This document shows positions 25,438 to 33,550 of a stretch of 64,000 bases of DNA, in pieces. The position numbers were made by a program, and so were the translations under genes. Source of the stretch: an uncultured Collinsella sp. (GTDB taxonomy: Bacteria > Actinomycetota > Coriobacteriia > Coriobacteriales > Coriobacteriaceae). The notes below the pieces were generated by a model that worked only from the letters and a program-made list of their open reading frames with translations, ran no database searches and was not told the origin of the DNA. Each line of letters begins with the position of its first letter. The stretch's first letter is position 1. The stretch spans positions 1 through 64,000 of the forward strand of contig CABQMF010000004.1 of the NCBI GenBank assembly GCA_902465265.1. Reading direction: 5' to 3'.

Positions 25438-25522
25438 AAATTGAACTTTCGAATGAGGCACGGCGCTATACTGCTTGCTAAATTGAACTTTGGTTCAATT
25501 CGTGTTCTATAAATTGAACTTT
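25438..25522 (+). promoter_or_regulatory. Three-copy AAATTGAACTTT operator array
   Basis: AAATTGAACTTT occurs exactly at 25438-25449, 25480-25491 and 25511-25522. The middle copy extends into a palindrome, TTGAAC-TTTG-GTTCAA (25483-25498). The last copy is 19 bp before the GTG start of the HTH-aminotransferase gene. TATACT (25467) and TATAAA (25508) are candidate -10 elements lying between the sites. The arrangement fits autoregulation by the encoded HTH domain. Confidence 0.7.
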
Positions 25523-25540
25523 GCTAGCAAGGAGGTTCTA

Positions 25541-27061
25541 GTGGCCCAAGAGACGTTTAGCGATCGCCTGCGACAGACTATGTCCGATCGCGACGTTCGC
25601 CAGTCGGACGTAATCCGCGCATCGGAGATGCTCGGCAAAAAACTCGGCAAGAGTCAGATGAGCCAATATGTGAGCGGCAAGACGATCCCGCGGCGCGATG
25701 TGGCAGAGCTGCTCGCCCGCATTTTGGAGGTCGATGTTACCTGGCTGCTCGCCGGTGACGCCGACCAAGGTGAGACCCCTCCGTCCCATAACGTTGCCAA
25801 ATCCGAACCTAGTCCCACGGCTCAAATTCCAAGGAGCACCACCATGCGTACTTTTTCTAAATCCACCAAGCTCGATAACGTCCTGTATGACGTGCGCGGT
25901 CCCGTCGTCGACGAGGCTGCCCGTATGGAGGACGAGGGCGAGCGCATCCTCAAGCTCAATATCGGCAATCCGGCGCCCTTCGGTTTCCGCACGCCCGACG
26001 AGGTCATCAAGGACATGCGCCAGCAGCTGCCCGACTGCGAAGGCTATTCCAACTCGCGCGGCCTGTTCTCTGCGCGCAAGGCGATTATGCAGTACTCGCA
26101 GATCAAGGGCCTGCCCAACGTTCAGATGGAGCACATCTACACGGGCAACGGCGTGTCCGAACTCATTCAGCTTTCGATGAACGCGCTGCTCGACAATGGC
26201 GACGAGATTCTGATCCCCAGCCCCGACTATCCTCTCTGGACGGCGTGCGCAACCCTTGCCGGCGGTCATCCCGTGCACTATCTGTGCGATGAACAGGCGG
26301 ATTGGTATCCCGACTTGGAGGATATGGAGTCCAAGATCACGAGTGCGACCAAGGCCCTCGTCATCATCAACCCCAACAACCCCACGGGCTCGGTCTACCC
26401 GCGCGAGGTGCTCGAGGGCATCGTTGAGGTTGCGCGCAGGCACCAGCTGATGATCTTTGCCGACGAGATCTACGACCGTCTGTGCATGGACGGCTACGAG
26501 CACGTCTCGATTGCCTCGCTCGCCCCCGATCTGCCCTGCGTCACCTTTAGCGGTCTTTCCAAGTCGCACATGATCGCGGGCTATCGTATTGGCTGGATGG
26601 TGCTTTCGGGCAACCAGCGCTGCATGAGCGACTTCATCATGGGCATCAACATGCTCTCCAACATGCGCTTGTGCTCCAACGTGCCGGCTCAATCGATCGT
26701 CCAGACGGCGCTCGGCGGCCATCAGTCGGTTAACGACTACATCCGTCCCGGCGGTCGTGTCTACGAGCAGCGCAACTTTGTGTATGAGGCGCTCAACAAG
26801 ATTGACGGCATCTCGGTGGTTAAGCCGCGTGCGGCGTTCTACATCTTCCCCAAGATGGATGTTAAAAAGTTCAACATCACCGATGACGAGCAGTTTGCCC
26901 TCGACCTGCTGCACGAGAAGAAGATCCTGATCACGCGCGGCGGCGGCTTCAACTGGGCCGAGCCCGACCACTTCCGCATCGTGTACCTGCCGCGCATGGA
27001 AGTGCTCAAAGAGTCCCTCGAAGACCTCGCCGACTTCTTCGATCATTACCGCCAGAGCTAG
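25541..27061 (+). CDS. XRE HTH domain fused to AlaA-type aminotransferase
   Basis: A 506-aa two-part protein. Residues 5-75 form a Cro/CI-like HTH (SDVIRASEMLGKKLGKSQMS, IPRRDVAELLARILEV); a polar linker (about 75-100) leads to a class I/II PLP aminotransferase (LNIGNPAPFGF, NPNNPTGSVYPREVLE, DEIYDRL, the PLP Lys in SGLSKSHMIAGYRIGW). The C-terminal part is most like alanine aminotransferase AlaA. The main start is GTG 25541 (AAGGAGG upstream). An in-frame ATG at 25844 with its own AAGGAG would give a 405-aa enzyme, about the length of E. coli AlaA. Three operator-like repeats precede the gene. It may sense an amino acid and repress its own gene. Confidence 0.86.
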   Translation: MAQETFSDRLRQTMSDRDVRQSDVIRASEMLGKKLGKSQMSQYVSGKTIPRRDVAELLARILEVDVTWLLAGDADQGETPPSHNVAKSEPSPTAQIPRSTTMRTFSKSTKLDNVLYDVRGPVVDEAARMEDEGERILKLNIGNPAPFGFRTPDEVIKDMRQQLPDCEGYSNSRGLFSARKAIMQYSQIKGLPNVQMEHIYTGNGVSELIQLSMNALLDNGDEILIPSPDYPLWTACATLAGGHPVHYLCDEQADWYPDLEDMESKITSATKALVIINPNNPTGSVYPREVLEGIVEVARRHQLMIFADEIYDRLCMDGYEHVSIASLAPDLPCVTFSGLSKSHMIAGYRIGWMVLSGNQRCMSDFIMGINMLSNMRLCSNVPAQSIVQTALGGHQSVNDYIRPGGRVYEQRNFVYEALNKIDGISVVKPRAAFYIFPKMDVKKFNITDDEQFALDLLHEKKILITRGGGFNWAEPDHFRIVYLPRMEVLKESLEDLADFFDHYRQS

Positions 27062-27085
27062 TGGGATAGAAGCTCCGCACTATGA

Positions 27086-27121
27086 AAAGCTCCCTGCAGT
27101 TGTTTTGCTGCAGGGAGCTTT
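27086..27121. terminator. Bidirectional intrinsic terminator
   Basis: AAAGCTCCCTGCAG (27086-27099) and CTGCAGGGAGCTTT (27108-27121) pair perfectly around TTGTTTTG. It separates the convergent aminotransferase and deformylase genes. Confidence 0.87.
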
Positions 27122-27136
27122 CTTGAATCGGCGGAG

Positions 27137-27547
27137 CTATATAACAATCCCGTTGCAGTGATCGATTTCGTGTTGGATGATTTCGGCGGTGTAGCCCGAG
27201 AAGTTTTTGATGCGGTGGACGAAGTTTTCGTCCAAATACTCAACCTTAATGCGGCGATAGCGGGTACAGGGACGCTCGCCGGCCAACGAGAGGCACCCTT
27301 CGCTCGTCTGGTAGGCGTTGACCTGCTCAAGAATTTGCGGGTTGTACATGAGCAGCGATTTGCTGCCGTCCTTTACGCAGATGATGCGCTTGCGCACGCC
27401 GATCATGTTGGCGGCGAGGCCCACGCACTCGTGCTCATGCTCGTGGAGCGTATCCAGGAGGTCTTGCCCGATCACGGCGTCGTCGGGCCCTGCGTCTTCG
27501 GAAGGCAGGCGTAAAAAGAACTCGGATTTCATGATGGGCTTAATCAT
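27137..27547 (-). CDS. def: Peptide deformylase
   Basis: A 136-aa metalloprotease-fold enzyme removing the formyl group from nascent proteins. The three motifs are intact: GLAANMIG (motif 1, with Asn-Met instead of the usual xxQ), EGCLSL (motif 2, metal Cys) and QHEIDHCNG (motif 3, HExxH). It is short compared with the usual 150-185 aa. The start at 27547 follows AAGGAG-like sequence. Its paralogue at 19502 lacks the catalytic Glu, so this is the likelier housekeeping enzyme of the two in view. No fmt neighbour. Confidence 0.88.
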   Translation of the reverse strand: MIKPIMKSEFFLRLPSEDAGPDDAVIGQDLLDTLHEHEHECVGLAANMIGVRKRIICVKDGSKSLLMYNPQILEQVNAYQTSEGCLSLAGERPCTRYRRIKVEYLDENFVHRIKNFSGYTAEIIQHEIDHCNGIVI

Positions 27548-27761
27548 GGCGGGCTCCTTAAGGTGGACACGATTGGTTCAGGCCATGATACCGCGACATG
27601 TCGCATTAATGTGTGCACATAGATTCTGCAGCTAGATTGGATGGCGACACCATAAACTAATGGACGTTTTGCCGAGAGGCATGAATGTTTAAAGCGCAAA
27701 GAGTGCGCGACGGGCCCCGCGAATGGGGCGATGATGCCCGAGAGGGCCAAGAAGGAGTCTC

Positions 27762-28673
27762 ATGTCCGAGAACGAAGAGATCATGAACGAGACCGAGAAC
27801 GAGACCATGGCTGCCGAGGTTGAGGCAGTCGAGACCGTGGAGACCGAAGCTGCCGAGGTTGAGGCTGCTGACGAGGTTTCCGCCGAGGAGGAGGCCGAGG
27901 TTGTCGAGGCCGCCGTTGATTACGATGACGAAGAGCTGATGGACAAGATGCAGAAGGCCGCCCGCCTGCTGCGTAGCCGTCGCTTTGCTATTTCCAAGGA
28001 GGAGGAGGCCAAGGCCGAGCGCATGGCGAACATCGGGCGCGCCATCAAGCTTCTTGACCTCAAGCCTAAGATGGAGCAGAAGGAAATGTCCGACCTGCTG
28101 GGCATGCGCCTTCGTGAGCTCGATGGCCTGATGGCCGAGGCCGAGGCTGCCGATCTGGTCGGCCGCATCGACGACGCCGAGGGCGATATGCGCAAGATCG
28201 TCGTCTTCGCTGCCGAGGATGCCGCTGAGGGCCTGGTCGAGCTTGCCAACAAGAAGGAGAAGCTCCTGCCCGAGCTTTCTTACGAGGAGGCCATCGAGCT
28301 GATGGCCGCTCTCGATAAGGTTATCGCTCCGCTCGTCGCCATGGGCCTGGACGAGGACCGCGGTCCTCGCGGCGGCCGTGACGACCGTGGTGGCCGTGGC
28401 GGCGACCGTGGCGGTCGCGGCGGCTTTGGCGACCGCGGTGGCCGTGGCGGCGATCGTGGCGGCCGCGGTGGCGATCGTGGCGGCCGTGGCGGCTTTGGTG
28501 ACCGTGGCGGCGACCGTGGCGGTCGCGGCGGCTTTGGCGGCAACCGTGGTGGCTATGGCGACCGCGGCGGCAACCGTGGCGGCTTTGGCGGCAACCGCGG
28601 TAACGACCGTGGCGGTCGCGGTGGCGATCGTGGCGGCCGCAACGGTGGCGGCTTCCGCGGCAACCGCTTCTAG
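27762..28673 (+). CDS. RGG-repeat protein with acidic N-terminus
   Basis: A 303-aa three-part protein. Residues 1-60 are Glu/Val/Ala-rich and very acidic; residues 65-195 look like a folded helical, winged-helix-like domain (MANIGRAIKLLDLKPKMEQK, SDLLGMRLRELDGLM); residues 200-303 are almost only Gly, Arg and Asp/Phe/Asn in RGG, GGDRGG and GGFGGN units. RGG tails bind RNA and drive condensates in eukaryotic and some bacterial RNA-binding proteins. There is no RRM or cold-shock domain. AAGGAG precedes the ATG. Likely an abundant cytosolic RNA-associated protein; exact role unknown. Confidence 0.75.
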   Translation: MSENEEIMNETENETMAAEVEAVETVETEAAEVEAADEVSAEEEAEVVEAAVDYDDEELMDKMQKAARLLRSRRFAISKEEEAKAERMANIGRAIKLLDLKPKMEQKEMSDLLGMRLRELDGLMAEAEAADLVGRIDDAEGDMRKIVVFAAEDAAEGLVELANKKEKLLPELSYEEAIELMAALDKVIAPLVAMGLDEDRGPRGGRDDRGGRGGDRGGRGGFGDRGGRGGDRGGRGGDRGGRGGFGDRGGDRGGRGGFGGNRGGYGDRGGNRGGFGGNRGNDRGGRGGDRGGRNGGGFRGNRF

Positions 28674-28675
28674 GG

Positions 28676-28702
28676 GTTACGCGGTTCTACGAACCGCGTA
28701 AC
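28676..28702 (+). repeat. 12-bp perfect hairpin after the RGG gene
   Basis: GTTACGCGGTTC and GAACCGCGTAAC with a 3-nt loop begin 3 bp after the stop. No T run follows; it may protect the 3' end upstream of the true terminator at 28745. Confidence 0.55.
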
Positions 28703-28744
28703 TAGTTGACGCTGCGCGCCCACCAGAGCGACAACTTGTCATTC

Positions 28745-28785
28745 AAAGAGGACGGCATGACCAGAAGGTCTATGCCGTCCTCTTT
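28745..28785 (+). terminator. Intrinsic terminator of the RGG gene
   Basis: AAAGAGGACGGCAT (28745-28758) pairs perfectly with ATGCCGTCCTCTTT (28772-28785), then TTC. Strong stem with U-rich end. Confidence 0.82.
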
Positions 28786-28869
28786 TCATGCCAATTTGTT
28801 CGCTCTCGTGGGCGCTCGCTGTCGGTGTCAAAACATCGGCGTCGCCTTGATTCAAACTTGCCAAAAGGT

Positions 28870-28950
28870 AGTCATTGGGGACGTTCTTAAATGACTAGTC
28901 GTTGGGGACGTTCTTGTTTGACTAGTCGTTTAAGAACGTCCCCAACGACT
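28870..28950. repeat. Direct plus inverted repeats of a GGGGACGTT unit
   Basis: AGTCATTGGGGACGTTCTT (28870-28888) recurs 27 bp on with one change (28897-28915), and its exact 19-bp inverse complement is at 28932-28950. This complex palindrome lies in the 373-bp gene-free stretch between the RGG gene and pdxT. It resembles decayed or nested REP copies; no ORF is present. Confidence 0.75.
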
Positions 28951-28959
28951 ACATAGCAT

Positions 28960-29023
28960 GAGAGTGGATAATCTTCCGGTTTGAGCTTGCGTTCAAGCTC
29001 AAAGTGGAAAATTATCCACTCTC
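28960..29023. repeat. 64-bp near-perfect palindrome upstream of the pdxT stop
   Basis: GAGAGTGGATAAT ... ATTATCCACTCTC are the outer arms and TTTGAGCTT / AAGCTCAAA the inner ones, with a 6-nt loop and four or five mismatched positions in 29 pairs. It lies 24 bp past the pdxT stop and could fold in its 3' UTR. Unrelated in sequence to the preceding repeat. Confidence 0.75.
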
Positions 29024-29046
29024 GTTTCGTTTGTTGATTTCGATGC

Positions 29047-29634
29047 CTACATTTGTAGGAACAGTTCGTGGAGGCGGGTGTCTTCATCGAGTTCGGGGTG
29101 GAAGGTTACGCCGAGCTGGTTGCCCTGGCGCGCGGCGACGATACGGCCGTCGACTTTCGCTAAGGCCTTTGCGTCGCCGTGGACCTCGACGATGCGGGGC
29201 GCGCGGATAAACGTTAGCGGCACTTCACCGTCGATGCCGGCTACCTGTCCCTTGGTTCGAAAACTGCCGAGCTGCCTGCCGTAGGCATTGCGCTCGACAA
29301 GTACATCCATGGTTGCCAAACGCGGCGTGCCCTTATCGTCATGGGCGGCAAGGTCGTGAGCCAGCAGAATCAGGCCGGCGCAGGTGCCCAGGACGGGCAT
29401 GCCTTCAGAGATACGGGCACGAAGCTCCTCGAGCATGCCCAACTCATCAAGCAGCTTCCCTTGAACGGTAGTCTCGCCGCCGGGAAGTACCAGACGGTCA
29501 AAGTCCTGCTTTAAATCAGCCGCCTGCCTCAGCTCAATACAACGTGCGCCCAGCTCGGATAGCCTCGCCTCGTGCTCGGCAAAAGCACCTTGGATCGCCA
29601 ACACGGCGACCGTTTGGTCTGCATAATCGCTCAT
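29047..29634 (-). CDS. pdxT: Pyridoxal 5'-phosphate synthase glutaminase subunit PdxT
   Basis: A 195-aa class I glutaminase supplying ammonia to PdxS for de novo PLP synthesis. The catalytic Cys is in LGTCAGLIL (residue about 86), the His-Glu pair in TFHPELDED near 178-180, and the family motifs VLAIQGAFAEHE and LVLPGGETT are present. It follows pdxS by 20 bp. Expression is probably controlled with pdxS by the divergent PdxR. Confidence 0.94.
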   Translation of the reverse strand: MSDYADQTVAVLAIQGAFAEHEARLSELGARCIELRQAADLKQDFDRLVLPGGETTVQGKLLDELGMLEELRARISEGMPVLGTCAGLILLAHDLAAHDDKGTPRLATMDVLVERNAYGRQLGSFRTKGQVAGIDGEVPLTFIRAPRIVEVHGDAKALAKVDGRIVAARQGNQLGVTFHPELDEDTRLHELFLQM

Positions 29635-29654
29635 GTGCGATCCTTTCTGCTGGA

Positions 29655-30545
29655 CTAGCGCCCGCGCTCCTCCATGATGATCTCGATCTCGTCGGCGTTG
29701 ATGCCCACCATGGCCTCGCCCAGGTCCTCCGAAAGCTCGGCGATGAGCTTGGCATCGGTGAAGTTTGCCACGGCCTTGACGATGGCGGCGGCGCGCTTGG
29801 CAGGGTCGCCGCTCTTAAAGATGCCCGAGCCCACAAAGACGCCCTCGGCGCCCAGCTGCATCATCAGCGCGGCGTCGGCGGGGGTTGCTACGCCGCCGGC
29901 GGCAAAGTTCACGACGGGAAGCTTGCCCGTGGCGTGGACATCGCGCACCAGCTCGACCGGAACCTGCAGCTGCTTGGCAGCCTCAAAGAGCTCGTCGTCA
30001 CGCAGGGCAACAACGTCGCGGATCTGCTTTTGGATCTTGCGCATGTGGCGCACAGCCTGGACGACGTCGCCCGTGCCCGGCTCGCCCTTGGTACGAATCA
30101 TCGTGGCGCCCTCGGCAACACGGCGCAGCGCCTCGCCCAGGTCGCGGGCACCGCAGACAAACGGGACGTCAAACTGGGTTTTGTCGATGTGGTAGACATC
30201 GTCGGCGGGGGAGAGAACCTCGGACTCATCGATGTAGTCGATATCGATGGCCTGAAGGACCTGCGCCTCGACGATGTGACCGATGCGGCACTTGGCCATG
30301 ACGGGGATGGAGACGGCCTCTTGGATGCCCTTGATCATCTTGGGGTCGCTCATGCGCGAGACGCCGCCTGCGGCACGGATGTCGGCCGGGATGCGCTCGA
30401 GTGCCATGACGGCGCAGGCGCCCGCCTCCTCGGCGATGCGTGCCTGCTCGGGCGTGGTGACGTCCATGATGACGCCGCCCTTGAGCATCTGTGCGAGCTC
30501 GCGGTTGAGTTTGACGCGATCGGCCTTGCTGGTCTGTTCTGCCAT
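29655..30545 (-). CDS. pdxS: Pyridoxal 5'-phosphate synthase lyase subunit PdxS
   Basis: A 296-aa TIM-barrel subunit that builds PLP from ribose 5-phosphate, glyceraldehyde 3-phosphate and ammonia as a 12-mer coated by PdxT. Catalytic lysines are visible in VMAKCRIGH (near 83) and RTKGEPGTG (near 150); the start MAEQTSKADRVKLNRELAQM and VNFAAGGVATPADAALMM are diagnostic. ATG 30545 follows AAGGGAG, and the longer frame to 30587 enters the control region. It is the first gene of pdxST, opposite pdxR. Confidence 0.96.
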   Translation of the reverse strand: MAEQTSKADRVKLNRELAQMLKGGVIMDVTTPEQARIAEEAGACAVMALERIPADIRAAGGVSRMSDPKMIKGIQEAVSIPVMAKCRIGHIVEAQVLQAIDIDYIDESEVLSPADDVYHIDKTQFDVPFVCGARDLGEALRRVAEGATMIRTKGEPGTGDVVQAVRHMRKIQKQIRDVVALRDDELFEAAKQLQVPVELVRDVHATGKLPVVNFAAGGVATPADAALMMQLGAEGVFVGSGIFKSGDPAKRAAAIVKAVANFTDAKLIAELSEDLGEAMVGINADEIEIIMEERGR

Positions 30546-30633
30546 GGTTGCTCCCTTGGTTGGCATGTGCTTTGCTTGACGGAACATCCTATCTGGGAGC
30601 TGGGTATGGCGAAATACTCAGTTTTCGAGATAA

Positions 30634-30678
30634 TGACAAGGTCAGACTAATACCAGATTGAATGACTTAATAAGGTCA
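30634..30678. promoter_or_regulatory. Likely PdxR operators between pdxS and pdxR
   Basis: Two TGAC...GTCA repeats occur: TGACAAGGTCA (30634-30644) and TGACTTAATAAGGTCA (30663-30678); AAGGTCAG is also a direct repeat (30638 and 30672). MocR-type PdxR proteins bind direct repeats in the divergent region, so these are the best candidates. Confidence 0.6.
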
Positions 30679-30690
30679 GGTGATAGGCTC

Positions 30691-32127
30691 ATGCTTGACT
30701 ACAATTTGGAAAAACGCGGCGAAGCATCGCTCTACGAGTATGTTTACCAGCAAATTCGAGATGATATCGTAGCTGGACGCATTGCGGCGGGGGAGCATTT
30801 GCCGTCTAAGCGCGCCTTTGCCAGTCATCTGGGAATCAGTGTCATTACCATCGAGAATGCATATAGCCAGTTACTTGCCGAGGGCTATATTTGCTCAAAG
30901 CCGCGTCGTGGCTACTACGCTTGTGAGCTTCCGGATGCACCGGTTTTGCCTTTGGCTGAGACAGAGCTTGATCGAGATTCCGCTCCTGCGGGTCTTAACG
31001 CACATGATGTTGATGGACAGGTCGAGCGATTCGACGCACTTTCTCCTTCCACTTTGGAGGCGGCGCGGCTTTGGCAAAGCGCACTGCGGGCGACGCTGGC
31101 ATCCGAAGACGAGCGCGAGATCTTCTCACCCGCACCGGCACAAGGCACCGCTCGGCTACGACGCGCAATCGCTCATCATCTGCGCGGGACGAGGGGCATG
31201 AATGTCGATTCCAACAACATTGTTATCGGCGCGGGCGCCCAGCTGCTCGATACCATGTTGGTTCAGCTGCTTGGAGCCGACAAGGTGTATGCCGTTGAGG
31301 ACCCGGGCTATTTGCGCCTGACGCGCATCTATCAGGCTATGGGCTGCAAAGTTCGACATATCCCGTTGGATGATGAGGGCGTGGACTTGAGCACTCTGCA
31401 GAAAAGCGGGACCGATGTCCTTCACCTGATGCCGTCTCATCAGTATCCGACCGGCCTTGTGACGAGCATTGCGCGTCGCTACGCGCTGCTCAGCTGGGCA
31501 GCCGAGCAGCCGGGCCGGTATCTCATCGAAGACGACTTCGATTGTGAGTTTCGCCTTGCCGGCAAGCCGATTCCCGCGCTCGCGTCAATCGACGCCGCCC
31601 AGTCGGTTATCTATACCAACACGTTTTCGAAGAGCCTTTCATCGGCGTTGCGTCTAGCGTACATGGTGTTGCCCGATGAGCTGATGGAGCGGTTTAGGCA
31701 CAACCTTGGTTTTTACGCCTCATCGGTGAGCTCTGTTGACCAGGTCGCTTTGGCTCGTTTGCTGGAATCGGGTGATTACGAGCGACATGTGAACCGCGTG
31801 CGCGTGCGCGCTCGCGAGGCGCGCGATGGCCTGGCGGCGCTTGTACGGAAAGCGTTCCCGGCAGGGGAGGTCTCGATTGAGCATGCAGACGCGGGCCTTT
31901 ACTGCACCGTGGCTGCAGAGCGCGGAGCGGGTGGAAGCTCTTTTGTGCGGGCCCTCACGCGCTCGGGTATCCCTTTTGTCGACATCAGTGACTGTTATTG
32001 GTGTGCCGATGGCGCATCTGTCCCTGAAAACTCAAGTCAAATTCTTGTTGAGTATGACGATTTGAGTCCAAAAGTGCTTAATACCTTGGAATTGCAGCTC
32101 ATGGGGGGCGCTCTGCAATCTAAGTGA
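30691..32127 (+). CDS. pdxR: MocR-family regulator of pyridoxine synthesis, PdxR
   Basis: A 478-aa GntR-aminotransferase fusion. The N-terminal winged helix (SLYEYVYQQIRDDIVAGRI, HLPSKRAFASHLGISVITIENAY, residues 8-75) is joined to a fold-type I aminotransferase-like domain (VIGAGAQLLDTMLVQLLG, EDDFDCEF, and the PLP Lys in NTFSKSLSSALRLAYM). Such proteins bind PLP as effector and control pdxST; the divergent position supports that. ATG 30691 is preferred to the TTG at 30658. Its last Lys codon and the TGA stop lie inside the first base pairs of a 119-bp element (32122-32240). Confidence 0.9.
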   Translation: MLDYNLEKRGEASLYEYVYQQIRDDIVAGRIAAGEHLPSKRAFASHLGISVITIENAYSQLLAEGYICSKPRRGYYACELPDAPVLPLAETELDRDSAPAGLNAHDVDGQVERFDALSPSTLEAARLWQSALRATLASEDEREIFSPAPAQGTARLRRAIAHHLRGTRGMNVDSNNIVIGAGAQLLDTMLVQLLGADKVYAVEDPGYLRLTRIYQAMGCKVRHIPLDDEGVDLSTLQKSGTDVLHLMPSHQYPTGLVTSIARRYALLSWAAEQPGRYLIEDDFDCEFRLAGKPIPALASIDAAQSVIYTNTFSKSLSSALRLAYMVLPDELMERFRHNLGFYASSVSSVDQVALARLLESGDYERHVNRVRVRAREARDGLAALVRKAFPAGEVSIEHADAGLYCTVAAERGAGGSSFVRALTRSGIPFVDISDCYWCADGASVPENSSQILVEYDDLSPKVLNTLELQLMGGALQSK

Positions 32128-32240
32128 GTAGACTTTTGACACTTTGGCGACCAGGCCGTTTTGCCACAAGCTATCTACCTGCGGTTTAGTAAAGCAATAT
32201 GACCGGTCTGCTCGGGATGTTCAAAAAAGTCTACTCACTT
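32122..32240 (+). repeat. 119-bp palindromic element, copy A
   Basis: Ends are AAGTGAGTAGACTTTT and AAAAAGTCTACTCACTT (inverted). It aligns without gaps to copies at 33541 (102 of 119 identical) and 43254 (84 of 119). All three share the centre CTACCTGCGG or TTACCTGCGG in the same orientation. The pdxR stop codon is formed within its first six bases. MITE-like; no ORF. Confidence 0.85.
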
Positions 32241-32422
32241 GCCGCGCAAAGCTTCTGCATGCGAAAAAATGGGGTTTTCAACAGGGCTTCGTCCAGCTTT
32301 TGGCAAGCTTTTGGCCAGTTGGGGAGGGCTGTTGAAAACTTAACAGTCCGTTCGGTGCCATTTTTGGTGCGTTCGCCCCAATGCGAGACAGACTGGGTTG
32401 AAATTCGTGTTTTCCTGTGCCT

Positions 32423-33550
32423 ATGAAAGACCTACTTTGTGACATATCGGCTTTTAGGTACTGGCGTTTGCCTCCTCAAGTCCGCGCTTTGTGTCCGCCG
32501 CTTCCACGACCGGAAGAGGACCGGCAGCGATATGATCTCGCTCGCAACCCGACGGCTGCGGTCGCGCTCGGTTTTCCGTTATATACATTGGTTCGGACGA
32601 GAAACAAACGGACTTGTCCTGCCAGCATTAGACAGCGGCTGTTTCTTGGTGAGCTCCCCAGGGAATCTGTGCTGGAAACGGAGCATGGATTTTTGATTAC
32701 GTCTCCTCTACTGACGGCATTCATCATGTCGCGGCATCTGACGGATCTTCAGCTTCTTTTGGTATTGGCGGAGATGTGTGGCTTGTTTGCGGTGTGCGCT
32801 CTGCCGGTGGCACTTGAGGCGGAGCTTACGCGTGCAATTGATTCGGGCGCGATTTCGACAGCGTTCGGTTGGGTGCGCTGCCCGTCCGAGGACGGCGCCA
32901 CTTCAAATTTATGGCGTCGAGACGCTTTGGTTTTGGGCAGAGACCTTGACCGTTTTTGTTCAGATGTTTGCGGGATGCGTTACGGCAATAGATTTATGGC
33001 GGTATCGCAACTCGTCCCATTGGGCGCCGCGTCGCCTTTTGAGGTCGAGGCGTATTTGTTGCTTGGACTGCCGCGAGTCCTGGGAGGCGAAGGGTTTTGC
33101 GGCATAGAGCTCAATGTCGAAGTGACGCTAAGCACAAGTGCTCGAGCGATTGTGGGAAAGTCCCGTGTATATATCGACCTACTACTTTCTACGCCGGACG
33201 GCAGGCGACAGGTGGCCATTGAATGTCAGGGAAAGGCCTCGCACGGACGCGCAGGGGATGGCTTGCGTGACGCCGATCGCATGACGGCCCTTCAGGCCAT
33301 GGGCTACGATGTGCTTCTCCTGACACACAGACAGATATCCGATGAGGATAGATTCCGCGCGATCGTTAAGGCCGTATGCAGGATGCTCGATGCTGAATAT
33401 CGTGATAAAAGCCCGGATGAGCAAAGGGCTGAGGCATTACTCCGGTCTGAACTATTCGTTGACTGGACAAAATTGGGGGTAATCGACGGAAAGATGCCCG
33501 TTAGACGCAAAACAGCTCGATCGTGGACGGCTGCGGTTCTAAGTGAGTAG
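32423..33550 (+). CDS. Unrecognised protein with DUF559/Vsr-like nuclease-type C-terminus
   Basis: A 375-aa cytosolic protein. The N-terminal half (residues 1-150; FRYWRLPPQVRALCPPLP) resembles the regulator half of AbiEi-type proteins only loosely. The C-terminal part contains YIDLLLSTPDGRRQVAIECQGKASH (about 250-275), which fits the D...ExxGxxH pattern of DUF559/Vsr-like PD-(D/E)XK enzymes, then helical GYDVLLLTHRQISDED. Starts at GTG 32417 or ATG 32423 lack a good ribosome site. The stop codon TAG lies inside copy B of the 119-bp element. By eye it is less GC-rich than its neighbours, suggesting transfer. Function unknown; nuclease activity is an inference. Confidence 0.6.
   Translation: MKDLLCDISAFRYWRLPPQVRALCPPLPRPEEDRQRYDLARNPTAAVALGFPLYTLVRTRNKRTCPASIRQRLFLGELPRESVLETEHGFLITSPLLTAFIMSRHLTDLQLLLVLAEMCGLFAVCALPVALEAELTRAIDSGAISTAFGWVRCPSEDGATSNLWRRDALVLGRDLDRFCSDVCGMRYGNRFMAVSQLVPLGAASPFEVEAYLLLGLPRVLGGEGFCGIELNVEVTLSTSARAIVGKSRVYIDLLLSTPDGRRQVAIECQGKASHGRAGDGLRDADRMTALQAMGYDVLLLTHRQISDEDRFRAIVKAVCRMLDAEYRDKSPDEQRAEALLRSELFVDWTKLGVIDGKMPVRRKTARSWTAAVLSE

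Noticed and set aside
25538..27046. A 502-codon open frame antisense to the HTH-aminotransferase gene
   Set aside because: No ribosome site and no recognisable domain; the sense frame holds complete PLP aminotransferase motifs.
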